Origin: UBA4742 sp037138595
GTDB lineage: Bacteria; Actinomycetota; Acidimicrobiia; Acidimicrobiales; Acidimicrobilacustridaceae
Assembly: GCA_037138595.1 (NCBI GenBank)
Contig: JBAXIB010000017.1
Span: 11,828-75,827 of the forward strand
Length of the DNA stretch: 64,000 nt
Direction: 5' to 3'
Shown here: piece by piece, positions 35,006 to 44,747 of the stretch
How the letters are laid out: every line of letters begins with the position of its first letter
Numbering within the stretch: the stretch's first letter is position 1
The notes under the pieces: model-generated
What the model was told of the DNA's origin: nothing
Seen by the model: only the letters and a program-made list of their open reading frames with translations
The model's database searches: none
Position numbers and translations under genes: made by a program

Positions 35006-35795
35006 GGTCGATGGTCCAATCGCTCGCCGCGCGTTCCGAGTGCAACGCCCCAGTTTCGGGTCGATACGTTCCTAGGCTGTCACGCGTTGAGTGTGCCGTG
35101 GTCGACACCCGGTTTGCCAGGATGGCCGCGACCAAATTTTCGGCACATTCGGCCAAGAGGCGCTGGCCTTCTTCAGGCGACGCACCTGCCGGATCGCCAA
35201 GGACGCCATTGGGCGTCACGGCGATGAGACCTCCCTCCCGAAGCTCATCGATCACGTCGCGCAATGGCGTCATCACCCCGCGCTCGGCTCGGTCGAGACG
35301 AACGCTTCTCGCATCAATCGCCAACATCATTGAAGTCTCGGTTCGTCCGGCGTGGCTATCGCCACCAGGCACTATTGGCGACCACACCAGAGCATCTCGC
35401 CCTTCGCTGCGCAACGCCGCCACTGCCCGCACGAGCGCAGCTTGATTGCCACCGTGACCGTTAACAATCACCACTGACGAAAAGTGCTCCGATGCCGATC
35501 GCACGAGTTCGACCACGACTGATTCGAGTACTTCGTTGCCGATCGACAACGTGCCCGCGAATCCCGCATGTTCACCGCTCGAGCCAAATGGCAACGCGGG
35601 CGCAATGAGCGCATCGACTGACCGAGTTAAAAGCAGCTCCGCGGCACGCTCGGCGATTGCGACAGCGATGTTGGTATCGGTATTGAGCGGAAGGTGGGGG
35701 CCATGTTGTTCAGTCGAGCCAATTGGCACTAACAACATTGCGTCACGGTTAGCGATCTCCGGCGAGGTTGCTTCCCCGATCCGGAACTGCGTCAT
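34998..35795 (-). CDS. mftE: Mycofactocin precursor peptidase MftE (creatininase family)
   Basis: A 265-residue metal-dependent amidohydrolase of the creatininase family. It releases the C-terminal Val-Tyr-derived dipeptide from processed MftA. The metal ligands are in GSTEQHGPHLPLNTDT, NGHGGNQAA and the late SHAGRTETSM. The length and motif spacing match MftE. The start at 35795 gives a normal N-terminus (MTQFRIGEATSPEI). The frame is open to an ATG at 35879 overlapping the upstream gene by 14 bp, which is an alternative. The gene is embedded in the 13-gene minus-strand run. Confidence 0.88.
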   Translation of the reverse strand: MTQFRIGEATSPEIANRDAMLLVPIGSTEQHGPHLPLNTDTNIAVAIAERAAELLLTRSVDALIAPALPFGSSGEHAGFAGTLSIGNEVLESVVVELVRSASEHFSSVVIVNGHGGNQAALVRAVAALRSEGRDALVWSPIVPGGDSHAGRTETSMMLAIDARSVRLDRAERGVMTPLRDVIDELREGGLIAVTPNGVLGDPAGASPEEGQRLLAECAENLVAAILANRVSTTAHSTRDSLGTYRPETGALHSERAASDWTIDLE

Positions 35796-35865
35796 CGTCG
35801 CCTGCCAGCCTGGAGCGCTAGCAGTGCCGTCATCTCGAACATTGGGGCTATGAACGAACTGACAT

Positions 35866-36765
35866 TCATGCCAACTCATTCCATGCTCGCAATTGTTCGA
35901 TTACTAAGTCAGCAGCCTCAGATGCAGTCGCGTGCACGATGCGCGGCGGTGTCCGCTCCACTAGCGCGCCGGTCAAATCAAGAATCCGTTCCCGCACATT
36001 GAGCTGAGGAGACGGCGCCTCGATCACCTTGGCGCGCGGTCGATACGGCAAACGGCGGCGGAGACGCACGTTTTCGGCTGGTCGGGTGTGGGTCGATGTC
36101 CCATGCGGTCGAGCCGGTACAACTTCGATGGTCTTTTCACGAGTCGCGAGCATCGCCGACAAACTCGCTCGCCGAAGTGTGGCTGAACTTCCTTCGAACG
36201 ACAGCACTGCAGGTCGGTCGATTGCCAACAATTCTCGTCGTCCGCCGTCGAGTCGCCGAACGGCAGTGAGTGACAGAGGTTGGTTGGCCGCAGTGATCTG
36301 CACCAATCCCAATGCTTGGACGAAACCGAGGTGTCCGGCCACAAAGGCCGGCACTGATCCCGAGCCACGATCCGTGCTGTAGTCACCACAACAGACCAGA
36401 TCAACCGCCCGAAACACATCGGCTAGGCCGGCGGCGATGTCTTCGCTCGACGCGGCCGGGTCAAGGTCGCACCGAACCGCACGAGTTGCTCCCGCCGCCA
36501 ATGCGTCACGCAGTAGCAAATCGGACGGAACTGGACCACAGCACACCGCGATGACTTCAGCCGACCAGCGTTCAGCCAATAACAGCGCGTGTTCAAGCGC
36601 TGCTTGGTCGGCGGCTGAACAGCCCATGCTGTGACCGACGTCAGAAACGACACCCGTTAACGGATCAACCTCAGACCGTAAATCCACCCATTTAAGCGCG
36701 ACTCCAATGGTCAAACCGGCCTTGATAGCCGAACTGGGATTGGACGCGCGATCGATGTTCGACAT
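35866..36765 (-). CDS. ETF beta-like subunit (FixA family) of the mycofactocin-associated set
   Basis: A 299-residue ETF-beta/FixA-like protein. The N-terminal half carries the alpha/beta fold with VALKWVDLRSEVDPLTG, a D-x-x-ALEHALLLAE segment and VCCGDYSTDRGSGSVPAFVA, equivalent to the AMP-binding loop of EtfB. The sequence is quite divergent from the EtfB at 1.7 kb. The ATG at 36765 lies two bases after the stop of the ferredoxin gene. It sits with FixX-, FixC- and FixB-like genes, forming an ETF:quinone oxidoreductase-type module. Confidence 0.85.
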   Translation of the reverse strand: MSNIDRASNPSSAIKAGLTIGVALKWVDLRSEVDPLTGVVSDVGHSMGCSAADQAALEHALLLAERWSAEVIAVCCGPVPSDLLLRDALAAGATRAVRCDLDPAASSEDIAAGLADVFRAVDLVCCGDYSTDRGSGSVPAFVAGHLGFVQALGLVQITAANQPLSLTAVRRLDGGRRELLAIDRPAVLSFEGSSATLRRASLSAMLATREKTIEVVPARPHGTSTHTRPAENVRLRRRLPYRPRAKVIEAPSPQLNVRERILDLTGALVERTPPRIVHATASEAADLVIEQLRAWNELA

Positions 36766-36767
36766 GG

Positions 36768-37136
36768 TCAGCTTCGATGGAACACGACGCCATTGCCGCC
36801 GTCGGGATACGTCCAGTGAATTGCCCCTTCGGTGTTGCAAACCATGTAGCAGGTACCGCACTCAAAGCACTGCTCATAGTTGAACACGATGCCGCCATCG
36901 CTGGTCGGCACGAACAAGTTTGCTGGACATGCCGTCACACACGCTTTCGTCGTACAGCCGCGACAGGAATCTCCATCAACGGTGATGTGGGCACGGGTGC
37001 CGACCCGGAACTCGACCAAACCCATTCGATCCTCGAAGCTCACGTCGGCCCAAATTGGTCGAGACGGCGCTGCTGCCCGAAGGTCGTCGACCGCGGGCGA
37101 ACTGAGGCTGTGTATTTGACGATCCGCCTCACTCAT
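36768..37136 (-). CDS. fixX: FixX-like ferredoxin
   Basis: A 122-residue ferredoxin-like protein with two cysteine clusters, CRGCTTKACVTACP (about 59-72) and CFECGTCYMVC (about 89-99). This is the FixX pattern of a protein that completes ETF-quinone oxidoreductase. The first 45 residues are a non-conserved extension. It overlaps the FixC-like gene by 4 bp and precedes the FixA-like gene by two bases, so it is tightly co-translated with both. Confidence 0.9.
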   Translation of the reverse strand: MSEADRQIHSLSSPAVDDLRAAAPSRPIWADVSFEDRMGLVEFRVGTRAHITVDGDSCRGCTTKACVTACPANLFVPTSDGGIVFNYEQCFECGTCYMVCNTEGAIHWTYPDGGNGVVFHRS

Positions 37137-38476
37137 CCGAACGTCCTCGCAGTCGTATACAGGTCATGGGCAAGGTGACGGAACTTGACTTTCGCTCGCC
37201 GCAACTCTCGCCAACCCAAAGCGAGCGCACCTTTCTTCGGAGTCGGATTAGTAACCGTGAACATTCCCTCCGCCAGGTTGCACATCAACGAGGGGTAGGT
37301 CGTCTGCATGCGACTCGACATCAGAAGCTCCGGCGCTCGACGGAGTTTCCGATGGTCTGCTAACACGAAATTGTCGTCCAGACGACGGCGATATCCAGCC
37401 AAGCCCTTGGCACTCGTATCGCGAGCGTCGAGCGCTTCGATCGCGGCCTCACCGGCCGCTTGCCCGGAGCCAATGGCAAAGTTCACGCCTTCAAGCCACA
37501 ATCCCGCCGCAAGGCACATCGCGGCCGCGTCGCCGGCAATCACCATGCCGTCGCACGCGAGTTCCGGCATCATGTCGTAGCCGCCTTCAGGGATCAGGTG
37601 GGCTGAATACTCTTTCAATTCGCCACCGGCAACGAGTGGGGCGACCATCGGATGCCGCTTCAGATCCGCGATCAGCTCCTCGGGTCTCACTTTTGCCGCC
37701 GCCAACTCGGTCACGCTGAGCACAACCCCGACCGCCACACTTTCAAGATTCGTATAGATGAATCCACCGCCCGCGATTCCCTTCGTGCATCCAACGATTT
37801 CGAAGTCAGCGCCTTCGTTTCCCGTCAGACCGAATCGCTTTTCAATTTCCTCCCGCGGCAATGCCAACACTTCTTTTGCACCGAGGGTGAAGTTCTCGGG
37901 TACTGCCCGCGGATACAAACCTGCTTCTTTGGCCAAAAACGAATTCACGCCATCACACGCGATGACAACCGGTGCAGTGAGGTCACCATCGGGACGATCT
38001 GTGCGCACGCCAATCACCCGACCAGATGCATCACGCAGCAATCCAATCGCAGTCGTACTAGCGACGAGGACGGCACCGGCAGTCGTGGCATGCCCGGCCA
38101 ACCACGAATCGAAGTCAGGACGAAAAGTCGTGGCTCCGTTGTAGGGCAATTCACCCCATGCCGTGGTGCGGAAATCGACGGTGAGCGATTGCGTTTCGGT
38201 CATGATCACCGTTCCACGGCGAGTCACCCACCGTTGAACCGGTGCTTCGAGCCACCACTGCGGAATCAACGTGTCGAGGATTCGCCCATAGACGACACCT
38301 CCATACATATTTTTCGAACCGGGGAATGGACCTCGCTCGAGCATGCACACTCGTTTGCCAGCGCGAGCCAAAACGAGCGCGGCGGCCGACCCAGCAGGGC
38401 CTGCACCCACGACGATCGCATCGAAATCAGGTGACGCTGATGATTGCATTGGTGACACAGCGTCGATTTCAGTCAT
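37133..38476 (-). CDS. fixC: FixC-like ETF-quinone oxidoreductase flavoprotein
   Basis: A 447-residue FAD enzyme. The dinucleotide motif is VVGAGPAGSAAALVLARAGK, with LERGPFPGSKNMYGG next, typical of FixC. VIACDGVNSFLAKEAGL, and the FAD-binding GMVIAGDAAAMCLAAG further on, also fit. With FixX it would accept electrons from the ETF-like proteins and reduce quinone at the membrane. No membrane helix is seen beyond the expected quinone-binding surface. It overlaps the FixB-like gene by 8 bp. Confidence 0.92.
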   Translation of the reverse strand: MTEIDAVSPMQSSASPDFDAIVVGAGPAGSAAALVLARAGKRVCMLERGPFPGSKNMYGGVVYGRILDTLIPQWWLEAPVQRWVTRRGTVIMTETQSLTVDFRTTAWGELPYNGATTFRPDFDSWLAGHATTAGAVLVASTTAIGLLRDASGRVIGVRTDRPDGDLTAPVVIACDGVNSFLAKEAGLYPRAVPENFTLGAKEVLALPREEIEKRFGLTGNEGADFEIVGCTKGIAGGGFIYTNLESVAVGVVLSVTELAAAKVRPEELIADLKRHPMVAPLVAGGELKEYSAHLIPEGGYDMMPELACDGMVIAGDAAAMCLAAGLWLEGVNFAIGSGQAAGEAAIEALDARDTSAKGLAGYRRRLDDNFVLADHRKLRRAPELLMSSRMQTTYPSLMCNLAEGMFTVTNPTPKKGALALGWRELRRAKVKFRHLAHDLYTTARTFG

Positions 38477-39458
38477 GAGTGGACACCCCTAAACGGCGAG
38501 CAAGTTCGGCCACAAGTGCCGGCGCATCGGTGACGATAGCGAGATCGGCAAGCGACATCATGGGACAGCTTGCATCAATATTGACGGCGATCACATGGTC
38601 AGGATCTCCGAGACCGGCTACGTGCTGCACTGCGCCGCTCACCCCGAACGCCAAATACAAACGCGGATGCACCGATACTCCGGTCGTTCCGATTTGCCGT
38701 TCGAATGGAAGCCAACCCCAGTCGGTAATCACTCGAGTGCCACCAGTCGAACAACCCAGGGCATCGGCGACGAGACCCAACTGGGACATTGCCTCGGGGC
38801 TTCCCAGTCCCGCGCCCCCACCGACGATGCGAGCGGCTTCGGCCAAATCCATGGTTGCCGGATCGGGTGGGATCACCTCGATGACCGTCGCGTCCAATGC
38901 TTGATCGGCCAGTTCGGGGTTTTGAAGATCAGCGCGTTCGACAATGTCGACGCGCGGTGCGGCCGCAGTGATCGATGGACTCGAAATCGATGGCAAGCCG
39001 CGGACACCGGGTTGCAACGTCGCGACGAATGGTCCATCAACGACGAGGTCGTCCATCACTAAACCGCCCTCGCGCGCCACGACTGCACCATCGGATCGAA
39101 TCTCAACGGCTCCAGCGAGCAAGGGCCGCCCCAGCAACATCGCCAGCCGCGGCGCGAGGTCTCGACCATCAGGTGAACCCGGAAGCAGCACGACATCGGC
39201 GTCACGAACCAGCGACACGATCGCCGAGGACCATTGAGTAGGTGCAAAGTTTTCCGCTTCAATGACGGTGATGTGCTGCGCGATTCCTACCAAGGATTCG
39301 ACTGCTTCGGTGCACTTGTCGCCGATGAGCACTACTGAGCCACCGGCTTCGGCAACTGTTTCAGCCCCACCTAGAGGGAGCTGGCCCGATCGCACGACCA
39401 CGACGGCGATCGCTTGAGCAACTGATTTGATGTCGGCACCTCGCGTTGACGCCGTCAC
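38469..39458 (-). CDS. ETF alpha-like subunit (FixB family) of the mycofactocin-associated set
   Basis: A 329-residue ETF-alpha/FixB-like protein. The C-terminal FAD domain has ARIVGGGAGLGSPEAM, FERQIGTTGVSVHPRLYLAFGVSGAVQHVAG (two pieces) and AVNIDASCPMMSLADLAIV. The N-terminal domain is divergent, and a stretch of about 20 residues precedes the first strand. It overlaps both neighbours (OYE-type gene by 4 bp, FixC by 8 bp). Together with FixA, FixC and FixX it forms a complete second ETF system beside the standard EtfBA at the left end. Confidence 0.87.
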   Translation of the reverse strand: MTASTRGADIKSVAQAIAVVVVRSGQLPLGGAETVAEAGGSVVLIGDKCTEAVESLVGIAQHITVIEAENFAPTQWSSAIVSLVRDADVVLLPGSPDGRDLAPRLAMLLGRPLLAGAVEIRSDGAVVAREGGLVMDDLVVDGPFVATLQPGVRGLPSISSPSITAAAPRVDIVERADLQNPELADQALDATVIEVIPPDPATMDLAEAARIVGGGAGLGSPEAMSQLGLVADALGCSTGGTRVITDWGWLPFERQIGTTGVSVHPRLYLAFGVSGAVQHVAGLGDPDHVIAVNIDASCPMMSLADLAIVTDAPALVAELARRLGVSTHD

Positions 39459-41446
39459 AGTGCGGACCCAACTCGATTGCCTTCGATGACCGCTGAGTGT
39501 GCTCGCCTCGGCGCTACGCAGTCACCCGCTCGGTCCACCGTGACAGAAGTTTGCCGATACCGTTCCTTCAACGCGAAATACAAGCCGTCCTCGGGTGCCG
39601 CCGGTATCGCCAACACAACCCAATCGGCGGTGCGCGGCGCAACCACGCCAGTCGGATGATGCAACACCTGCAGGTCAAGACCTTCGAGACCAACCACGAC
39701 GTGATCGGGCACTTGCACGATTCCCTTGGTGGTAGCTCGTAGCCACCAGTTCTCCATGTCAAGGGTGATACCCAAGTCCTGACCGACAACCATGCCAGGG
39801 CTCAACATCTCAACACGACAGCCCCGATCTGCCAGCAACTCAGCCACGCTTGTCGCCTGATGAAATCCAACTTCATCAATCACCAACACCGCGCCTTCAG
39901 GGGCGAACCGGCCAGTCAGCACATCAGTTACATCGATGACCGACAACTCGGCTGGTCGCGGTCCCTCGTGGCCAAGCTCAGGCGGAGCCCACCACGGCCG
40001 TGCCGGTCGAGATCCAGTGGCCACGATGATCGCGTCAGGATCAAACTCAACGATCGACTCTGACGTTGCTTCAAATCCGGTACGGATCTCAACACCGAGC
40101 GCTCGACATTCATGCAGTTGATTGCGAACTAAATCACCAAACTCGGCACGATTTGGAACTCGTGCCGCCCAACGAACCTGTCCCCCAGTTTCGTCATCGC
40201 GTTCGAGGACAACGACCCGGTGACCCGAATTGGCCGAAGCAATCGCCGCTTGCAGCCCCGCCGGACCACCACCAATGACCACCACCCGCTTCGTTGGCCC
40301 AACCCTGAGGTCTACCGACTGCAACGATTCGCGACCCGTGAGCGGATTTTCGATGCAACCGAGCCACCGGTTGAGACCCATCCGACCAACACATTCTTGA
40401 TTACACGACAAGCAAAGGCGAATGTCGTGGTGGTTACCGGATCGCGCTTTCGCCGTGAAATCAGCATCGGCGATCTGACCACGAACGATCCCAATGAGAT
40501 CGGCATGGCCTTGCGCGAGCGCTCGCTCAGCTTGAAGCGGATCTTTGAAGCGCCCAACGCCAACCACGGGCAGATCAACCGCTTTCCTAATCGCCGAAGG
40601 TATGAACATCGCGTAGTCCGGTGGAATATGCATTGATGCTTCAATCATGAAAAGCGACGCCGTCGCGACGCCGATCGACGTGTTGATGTAATCGACCATT
40701 CCGCTGGCTTCAACTGCTCGTGCGACCTCAACCGTTTCATCGATAGTTATTCCATTTTCGATGAGTTCATCACCGCAAAGCCGCACCCCAAGCGCTAAAT
40801 CTCGACCGATCACTTCGCGCACGGCGGCAACGATCTCGTGCAGAAGGCGCGCACGATTTTCAAGTGATCCGCCGTAGTCATCAGTTCGACGATTCGTAGC
40901 CCGCGACAAAAACCCGCGGACAATCGACGAGTGGGAGCACTGCAGTTCGATGCCATCGAACCCACCTTGGCGACAACGCGCCGCTACATCCGCGTAGCCA
41001 GCGATGACTTCGGCAATTTCACCATGATCAATCGCTTTGGGTACTTCGCGAAACAACGGATCAGCCACCGCCGATGGACCCCATACGGGCAGCCGGGTGT
41101 ACATCGAAGATGCTTGGCCGCCATTGTGATTGATCTGAGCAAAGATCGGCACGCCGTGTGCATGCACCGCATCAGTGATGCGGCGATACCCAGGCAACAC
41201 GTCGTCGTGAAACCCGTGGATCATTTTCTCATATGGCCAGTCGGTGGGGTGCACCGAATGTTCCTCGGTGATGATCAGCCCCGCACCACCTGCGGCTCGC
41301 GCCGCGTAATAGGACGCGTGTTGCTCGGACGGCCGCCCGTTTTCGGCGAAGTTAGTGAGATGAGCCGCGAATACCACTCGATTGGCGACCGTCACTGGAC
41401 CAATGGTCAAGGGATTGAACAGGTATCGGTACTGGCTTCCCGTCAT
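39455..41446 (-). CDS. OYE/FadH-family Fe-S flavoprotein associated with mycofactocin (first)
   Basis: A 663-residue three-domain oxidoreductase related to 2,4-dienoyl-CoA reductase. The N-terminal FMN barrel (1-340) carries NHNGGQASS and the later RFKDPLQAERAL. A 4Fe-4S cluster is bound by C345, C348, C352 and C364. The C-terminal FAD/NAD domain starts VVVIGGGPAGLQAA (389-402). This pattern matches the 'mycofactocin system FadH/OYE family oxidoreductase' group. The substrate is unknown. It overlaps the second OYE-type gene and the FixB-like gene by 4 bp each. Confidence 0.9.
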   Translation of the reverse strand: MTGSQYRYLFNPLTIGPVTVANRVVFAAHLTNFAENGRPSEQHASYYAARAAGGAGLIITEEHSVHPTDWPYEKMIHGFHDDVLPGYRRITDAVHAHGVPIFAQINHNGGQASSMYTRLPVWGPSAVADPLFREVPKAIDHGEIAEVIAGYADVAARCRQGGFDGIELQCSHSSIVRGFLSRATNRRTDDYGGSLENRARLLHEIVAAVREVIGRDLALGVRLCGDELIENGITIDETVEVARAVEASGMVDYINTSIGVATASLFMIEASMHIPPDYAMFIPSAIRKAVDLPVVGVGRFKDPLQAERALAQGHADLIGIVRGQIADADFTAKARSGNHHDIRLCLSCNQECVGRMGLNRWLGCIENPLTGRESLQSVDLRVGPTKRVVVIGGGPAGLQAAIASANSGHRVVVLERDDETGGQVRWAARVPNRAEFGDLVRNQLHECRALGVEIRTGFEATSESIVEFDPDAIIVATGSRPARPWWAPPELGHEGPRPAELSVIDVTDVLTGRFAPEGAVLVIDEVGFHQATSVAELLADRGCRVEMLSPGMVVGQDLGITLDMENWWLRATTKGIVQVPDHVVVGLEGLDLQVLHHPTGVVAPRTADWVVLAIPAAPEDGLYFALKERYRQTSVTVDRAGDCVAPRRAHSAVIEGNRVGSAL

Positions 41447-43431
41447 AAGGTTCCCTCAGCGTCAATAGCTAGTGCCACGCGTCGCGCTTCAAGAACCGCT
41501 TCGTAGACCGTTCGAGGGGCAACGTTGTCTCCCGCGCGTCCATGACGAACGCCGACGGCGTTCCAAAGCTCATCGTTTGGCAGCATTGGTCCCGCGTCGA
41601 TGACTAACCCACAAGGCAACTCGTTGGTCTCGCCGGTGAATCGATCCTCAACGATGACCCCTCCAGCGCGCACCTCACGCAAGATGGCATTTTTCACCAC
41701 ATGCACCCCAGCCCCAGCGAGTCGCACGTTTGCTGGCGCCAGATCTCCCGATCGGCTTAGCAACGTTCCCACGATGAGGTCAGGTGTGACAATGGTGACC
41801 GAAGCCGCTTCGGAATGGGCAACCTGTTCGGCGATTGACACGGCAATTGGACCACCAATCGGGTCCCAAATAACCACCGGATCAGCGGATTCCGATGCGG
41901 CAACCGGTGCGGTTCGAAGCTGGTCTCGCCCGCCAGCAAGGAACTCGTCAGCACTCAGAACTGTGCTGCCGGCAGCAACGTCATAGGTTGCGTCACCCCG
42001 GCGCCCGCCAGTGCAAAACACGATTGAGCACCCAGCAGATTCGGCCGTCGCAATAGCGTCGATTCCGACGTCAATACCGAGTTTGATGTTGACATTCAAC
42101 CGCTCACATTCGCCAGCGAGCCACTCGACAAAGTGCAACAGACGTGCTCGCCCCGCACCTTGAGCGGCGGTGACAACCATGCCGCCAAGTTCACTTGACC
42201 GTTCACGAATCTCAACTCGATGGCCACGACCCGCCGCAACTCGAGCGCATTCAAGTCCGGCGACCCCTCCACCAATAATCATCACGTCGGCACCGGTTGG
42301 CTCGCTACTCGAACTCGTACCGCTGGGCTCGGGGTCAGCATCGTCCAATTCATGGCCAGATCGAGGATCAACCACGCAGCTGATGATCGGATTGCGGGCG
42401 TCGCGCACCTTGCACGTCTGATTGCAAAGAATGCAGGGCCGAATCTGATCGGCTTGGCCGTTCGCAACCTTGTTCATCATCGCTGCATCGGCAATTTGCG
42501 CCCGAGTCATTTCAACGCCATCACACCGCCCGTCGCCAATTGCCCATTCCGCCTGGCCGATGTCAACAATGGAACCTTGCCCAAACACCGCAACGCGTTC
42601 GTTGACCGAAGCTCGAATCGCGCCCACCAAATCCAGATTGAATCCCGGTTCATCGTGCCCGTCAGGGCGAGTTGCCCCAACCGAAAATATGCCTCCCCGC
42701 ACCACGACCAAATAATCGATCCACGGCGACAACGCTTCGGCAATGTCCGCGGCGGCTTCTGGGACGATGCCAGCCCATGGTGCGAGTTCATCACATGACA
42801 ATCGAAGGCCCACGATGCCGTTGCCAGCCCCAACTCGCACCGCATGCAACACCTCGCGGGCAAAGCGCATCCGGTCCGATCCGTAGTCATCGTCACGTAC
42901 ATTGGTAAGGCCAGACAGAAACTGCCTTATGAGGCTGTTCTGACCTGCATTGACCTCTACGCCATCAAGTCCGCTGCGCATGGCTCGCTCAGCCGCGTCG
43001 CCAAATCCGCGCACCACCGCGTCGATGTCTTCGATCTCCATCGACTTTGGCATTTCGCGCGTGTTGACTTCGGGTATGCCGCTCGGTGCCCAAAGCGGTA
43101 GTTGGCTATAAGCCGACGACCCCTGACCACCGGTATGACCAATCGCCGCGATCGCTAGCGATCCGAGGGCTTGGACCCGCGAAGCAAACGCCGTCCAACC
43201 CGGGCCGCATTCCTGAGCCAATGGGCATCGTTCATAGGGCCAATCGGAGTCATGAACTGACGCTTCTTCACACACGACTAGGCCAGCTCCGCCGGCGGCA
43301 CGCCGCTCGTAATAGGCGAGATGCCGTTCGGAAATGCCGCGCCCGAATCCCAAATTGGTTTCGTGAGGACCGAACAAGACGCGGTTGGGTGCCACGCGGT
43401 CTCGCAGATTCAGCGGTTCGAGCACCCTCAC
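41443..43431 (-). CDS. OYE/FadH-family Fe-S flavoprotein associated with mycofactocin (second)
   Basis: A 662-residue paralog of the next gene, with the same layout: FMN barrel (1-325) with IGHTGGQGSSAYSQ, Fe-S cluster cysteines C333, C336, C340 and C352, then VMIIGGGVAGLECARVA for FAD. The two sequences are clearly different in the barrel, so they probably use different substrates. Both follow the F420/luciferase-like gene on the same strand. Both lie in the second group of OYE-type proteins known from mycofactocin loci (family knowledge). Confidence 0.88.
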   Translation of the reverse strand: MRVLEPLNLRDRVAPNRVLFGPHETNLGFGRGISERHLAYYERRAAGGAGLVVCEEASVHDSDWPYERCPLAQECGPGWTAFASRVQALGSLAIAAIGHTGGQGSSAYSQLPLWAPSGIPEVNTREMPKSMEIEDIDAVVRGFGDAAERAMRSGLDGVEVNAGQNSLIRQFLSGLTNVRDDDYGSDRMRFAREVLHAVRVGAGNGIVGLRLSCDELAPWAGIVPEAAADIAEALSPWIDYLVVVRGGIFSVGATRPDGHDEPGFNLDLVGAIRASVNERVAVFGQGSIVDIGQAEWAIGDGRCDGVEMTRAQIADAAMMNKVANGQADQIRPCILCNQTCKVRDARNPIISCVVDPRSGHELDDADPEPSGTSSSSEPTGADVMIIGGGVAGLECARVAAGRGHRVEIRERSSELGGMVVTAAQGAGRARLLHFVEWLAGECERLNVNIKLGIDVGIDAIATAESAGCSIVFCTGGRRGDATYDVAAGSTVLSADEFLAGGRDQLRTAPVAASESADPVVIWDPIGGPIAVSIAEQVAHSEAASVTIVTPDLIVGTLLSRSGDLAPANVRLAGAGVHVVKNAILREVRAGGVIVEDRFTGETNELPCGLVIDAGPMLPNDELWNAVGVRHGRAGDNVAPRTVYEAVLEARRVALAIDAEGTL

Positions 43432-43545
43432 GGTCTGAGTTTCACATGCCCTAGATCAATGGCCCAATCGTGGGAGCACGACATGACCATCATGGAATGA
43501 CCATCACGGGCCGACCGAAGGCGTTCGCATCTGTTCCTTGAACCC

Positions 43546-44634
43546 TCACGACGAGAAACGACCAGGGTTGGCATCAGCACGCTGAGCAACATCGAAGCGA
43601 CGCACCAATCGGTACGATTCGACAATTGGCGTGAGTTCTGTCGGAGTTGCGCCGTGCAAAATCACTGCGTCGGCGCCCGCATCGAATTGGTCAAGCACCC
43701 GATCCACACAAGCGCGCGGCGATCCGGTCGCTGACGCGGCAAGCCATTCCGCGGGCAGAAGCGTCTCAAGGTGTCGAAGTTCATCACTGGTCGCTTTCGC
43801 ATCGAATGCTCCAGCAAATGAGCCGACCAAGTCGTCTTCACGGAATCGCTTCAGTACCTGCGGGTCCCAGTGGTTGACCCGAACCAGCAGGTCGCCGTAT
43901 CCCTGCAGGTACGTCGCGAGGCGTCCCACCAACTTCTGCAAGCGTGCTTGCTCATCAACATGGTCACCGACGGTTGCCAACACGGACCAAATTCGTACCT
44001 CGGATGGATCTCGTCCCGCTTGTTCAGCACCTCGACGCACCGCGGCGACACTTCGCACAAGGGTTTCATCGGTGAAGAACGTATGAAGGACAACGCCGTT
44101 GGCAACCCGACCCGCGAACTCAAGGGTGTGCTCCGCCAAGGCAGTGATCATGATCGGGATATCCATGTCGAATTCCGGATCAAGAAACAACATCGGGAAC
44201 GTTCCAGCCGGTCCGTCGTGACCGAAGATCGTCTCGCCATGCCATAGTCTTCGCAGCACATCGATGCTGTCTTCGAGTTGCGCCATGGTGATCCGCGGCA
44301 GCCCCATGACATCAAATAACGCGTCGAATCCGCGACCAAGGCCGAGAGCGAAGCGACCGCCGGTCAGCAGATGCATGGTGGATCCCATGTTCGCGGTCAC
44401 CATCGGGTGGCGGGTGTTGTGGTTCGTTGCTGCGGTTGCAATGCCTATGGTCTCGCTCAGCGCACCCGTTGCGCCCGAAAGAATCGCCGCGTCCTTCGTG
44501 TTGAATCGCTCGGAAATAAACGCCGATCCCAACCCCAGTGATTCGGCGGCCCGCACCTCAGCCACCAGGTCGCGCGGCGAACCCGAATGACCAGCCAGGG
44601 TATAAAAACCCAACTCACCGAGAAGTTCAGCCAT
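43546..44634 (-). CDS. LLM-class F420-dependent oxidoreductase
   Basis: A 362-residue luciferase-like TIM-barrel enzyme. The N-terminus GELGFYTLAGHSGSPRDLV, AFISERFNTKDAAIL, TAATNHNTRHPMVTA and ALGLGRGFDALFDVMGLP are typical of F420-dependent members related to mycobacterial proteins near mft genes. The enzyme would bind F420 or FMN and act on a soluble substrate. It is the first gene of the minus-strand run, and its upstream 287-bp region is shared with the SNF2 helicase gene and holds a short tandem repeat. Confidence 0.85.
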   Translation of the reverse strand: MAELLGELGFYTLAGHSGSPRDLVAEVRAAESLGLGSAFISERFNTKDAAILSGATGALSETIGIATAATNHNTRHPMVTANMGSTMHLLTGGRFALGLGRGFDALFDVMGLPRITMAQLEDSIDVLRRLWHGETIFGHDGPAGTFPMLFLDPEFDMDIPIMITALAEHTLEFAGRVANGVVLHTFFTDETLVRSVAAVRRGAEQAGRDPSEVRIWSVLATVGDHVDEQARLQKLVGRLATYLQGYGDLLVRVNHWDPQVLKRFREDDLVGSFAGAFDAKATSDELRHLETLLPAEWLAASATGSPRACVDRVLDQFDAGADAVILHGATPTELTPIVESYRLVRRFDVAQRADANPGRFSS

Positions 44635-44711
44635 TGCACTTGGTTCGAGACTTGGGATAGTTCATCAGCACTGACCTCAAACTCCCCGCCTTCCGCGGCG
44701 CTTCCCTGGCC

Positions 44712-44747
44712 AATCTGCACGATCTACACGATCTACACGATCTACAC
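44712..44747. repeat. Four tandem 9-bp repeats upstream of the LLM and SNF2 genes
   Basis: GATCTACAC occurs three times head to tail (44721-44747), preceded by a degenerate copy AATCTGCAC (44712-44720). It lies 78-113 bp upstream of the LLM gene on the minus strand and about 175 bp from the SNF2 start. It is either a regulatory array or slipped-strand expansion. The rest of this 287-bp divergent region shows no gene. Confidence 0.7.

Noticed and set aside
37652..38434. Open frame of 260 codons on the plus strand within the fixC region
   Set aside because: It is antisense to a well-conserved FixC-like flavoprotein and contains no motif.
35866..39458. FixABCX-like genes as evidence of nitrogen fixation
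   Set aside because: No nif gene is present, and the genes are embedded among mycofactocin genes. ETF/FixC proteins are general electron carriers.
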